Below are positions 16,158 through 17,500 of a stretch of DNA of 17,500 nucleotides, piece after piece; the first letter of the stretch is position 1; every line of letters begins with the position of its first letter. The DNA is from Anaeromyces robustus (taxonomy: Eukaryota > Neocallimastigomycota > Neocallimastigomycetes > Neocallimastigales > Neocallimastigaceae). Made by a program: the position numbers and the translations under genes. The DNA lies in NCBI GenBank assembly GCA_002104895.1, contig MCFG01000042.1, positions 137,501 to 155,000 on the forward strand. Direction: 5' to 3'. Under the pieces are notes generated by a model. The model did not search any database. It worked only from the letters and a program-made list of their open reading frames with translations, and was not told the origin of the DNA.

Positions 16158-17312
16158 ATCAGTAGTAGACCAAGAAATAGTGTAAGATACAGTAAACGTA
16201 TAAAAAATAAATTAAAGTTAAAACAAAAATTAAAATCAACATCTAATATTAACACAAATTTCACTACTATTACTAATCAAAATAATAAAAAATCTAAAAA
16301 ATATATATATCATAATAATATTTCTTCATCTTCGTCTTCATCCTTATCTTCATCCTCATCTTCATCTTCATCTTCATCAGTATTTTCAGCATTTTCATTA
16401 AAATCAAAACCTGAAAAATTAGAAGTCTTAAAACATGAAATAAACGATAATATTTCAATTAATATATACCCTCCTTCAGTAAAACTACCAATATTAAATT
16501 ACTTCCAAGAAATATTAACTAAAAAGGAAATTGAACATTGCTTAAAAAAATTTTTAAATCATAGAAAATTTCCCAAACGTCAACGATCTCCACGATTATA
16601 TACTTCTATGGGTTATTCAAAAATTATTTATTATACTAAAGCAAATTTTTTTAATACCTATCAACAACATATGAAGTATCATCATTTTAATCTATTAATT
16701 TCTAAAAGCGTTTGTATATCCTTCATACGACCATTAATTGAAAGAATTTCTTGGAATCAAGTATGGTGTTTAACTAATCCCAGAATTATATATCATTTTT
16801 TAAGAGTTCATCTTCAAAATCATTGGTATAATAAAATTATAAACAAACATGATAAATCTTATCTTGAAGAAAAAGATTTGTTAGAAATGAATTTAAGAAT
16901 AAAAACAAAAGGTAAACAAAAAGAAGAGAAATATAATAATAAACATTCACATAAACATACACAGAAAGATAAATATAAACATAAACATTCAAAAGATAAA
17001 CGTAAATATAAAGAAAAAATCAATAATAATAATAATAACAATAATTACTGTTATTATAATAATAATAGTAATAATATCTTAATAAAATTGGAAAGGAAAA
17101 ATAAATATACAGATAAATATAATATTTATAATAAAGAAAAAGAGATTATGAATGAAAAATATGAAGATGATGATAATGATGATAATGATGATAAAATAAA
17201 AACTAAAGAATCTACTGATATTTATGAAACATTATATAATATAATTAGTAATCCAATTACAAATAATATACAAAATTCATTTAAAACAAATAAATATCCA
17301 GATATTTCAAAG
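14205..17312 (+). CDS. Giant Asn-rich nuclear repeat protein, C-terminal part (probably same gene; 3' end beyond window)
   Basis: Open for about 1,036 codons. In order: basic KIKRRKI; SUMO-interacting-like VIDVD (14556), IVIDVE (14745) and IIDIE (14949); three 15-residue acidic repeats; IIDVD (15153); Asn runs with Glu-Glu spacers; an ordered patch TWESRLRNSTIATRNK with PPYRENY; basic KKRKNKNK; Asn-Asp and Asp runs; RPRNSVRYSKRIKNK; a Ser run; an ordered block at 16410-16914; and a His/Lys-rich tail. A GTAATA donor at 17313 follows ISK in phase 0, and the text after it (IYIYI, stop) reads like intron, so the gene probably goes on. The same VIDVD-type motifs on both sides of 13691-14204 favour one protein. 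If it is a separate gene, an ATG at 14223 is the likely start. No known family is recognised. Confidence 0.6.
14958..15092 (+). repeat. Three 45-nt acidic repeats with hydrophobic core
   Basis: Unit IETIDEEEKEIKIND at 14958-15002, 15003-15047 and from 15048; the third copy diverges after EKEI. The DNA of the copies is nearly identical, so the duplication is recent. Each unit places an Ile-x-x-Ile patch before a run of Glu. Confidence 0.9.
15288..15449 (+). repeat. Asn tract with Glu-Glu spacers, then (AAT)27
   Basis: A 27-nt unit (seven Asn plus Glu-Glu) repeats three times, with Glu-Glu at 15309, 15336 and 15363. It leads into 27 uninterrupted AAT codons from 15369 to 15449. The identical AAC position in each 27-nt unit shows duplication of the whole unit rather than simple triplet slippage. 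Confidence 0.92.
16014..16157 (+). repeat. (AATGAT)19 Asn-Asp run followed by poly-Asp
   Basis: Nineteen Asn-Asp pairs encoded by a pure hexanucleotide are followed by further GAT codons, making a long acidic tract. It sits directly before the basic RPRNSVRYSKRIKNKLKLK segment, so charge flips sharply at 16158. Confidence 0.95.
16323..16379 (+). repeat. Poly-serine run
   Basis: Nineteen codons, all Ser except one Leu, using TCT, TCA, TCC and TCG. The mixed codons make it more stable than the AAT tracts. It links the basic segment to the ordered C-terminal block. Confidence 0.9.
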
Positions 17313-17500
17313 GTAATAAAAAAAATTATACTAAATAATATATATATATATATATAAATATATTAATTATATTTTTAATTAAATAATATTTAACATAAAT
17401 AAAATTTATAATATTTATAATATTTATTAATTTACTAATTTTTTCTTTTTTTTTTTTTTTATAATTTAATAACTTATATATAATAAATTTCTTTGTATTA
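17313..17500 (+). other. Probable start of a further intron, or 3' flank, at the right edge
   Basis: TCAAAG/GTAATAAAA is a phase-0 donor. The sequence beyond is A/T-only and ends in a T-rich stretch (17442-17461). If it is not spliced, the frame closes at 17357 after IYIYI. No acceptor could be confirmed before the window ends. Confidence 0.5.

Overview
The window looks like nuclear DNA from a very AT-rich eukaryote. An anaerobic gut fungus (Neocallimastigomycota) is the best guess. The spacers are almost pure A/T with long A and T tracts. Coding exons are split by AT-rich introns with GT...AG ends. Coding DNA carries long (AAT)n asparagine tracts. The one recognisable metabolic gene has the GGT/CCA/AAG/TCT codon preference of a strongly expressed gene in such genomes. 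A dictyostelid would share the AT richness and poly-Asn, so the assignment is an inference.

Layout: (1) Positions 1-1338, minus strand: the 5' part of a multi-exon gene with a TFIIS N-terminal (TND/LW) domain and an Asn-rich tail that runs off the left edge. (2) Positions 1339-5231: a 3.9 kb A/T spacer between divergently transcribed genes. It holds two (ATTT)n arrays, a near-perfect hairpin at 3094-3145 and a small, more complex island with a CACGTG site. (3) Positions 5232-7180, plus strand: a two-exon acyl-CoA/oxalyl-CoA synthetase of the Pcs60/AAE3 type, 543 residues, with every adenylation motif intact but no recognisable peroxisomal C-terminal signal. (4) Positions 7181-8142: A/T spacer. 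(5) Positions 8143 to about 17312 and probably beyond: what I read as one very large, multi-exon, low-complexity nuclear protein of at least about 2,640 residues. It has nuclear localisation signals, an 18-copy 13-residue repeat, several poly-Asn tracts, Asn-Asp, Asp and Ser runs, a series of SUMO-interacting-motif-like segments, and one ordered-looking C-terminal block that I cannot assign.

The genes do not form a pathway. The first and last are probably nuclear or chromatin proteins and the middle one is metabolic. The most interesting object is the giant repeat protein. Its least certain point is 13691-14204, where two long ORFs meet across a stretch that is coding-like in composition but broken in frame. 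I read that stretch as an intron, but frame-shifting indels or two separate genes remain possible.
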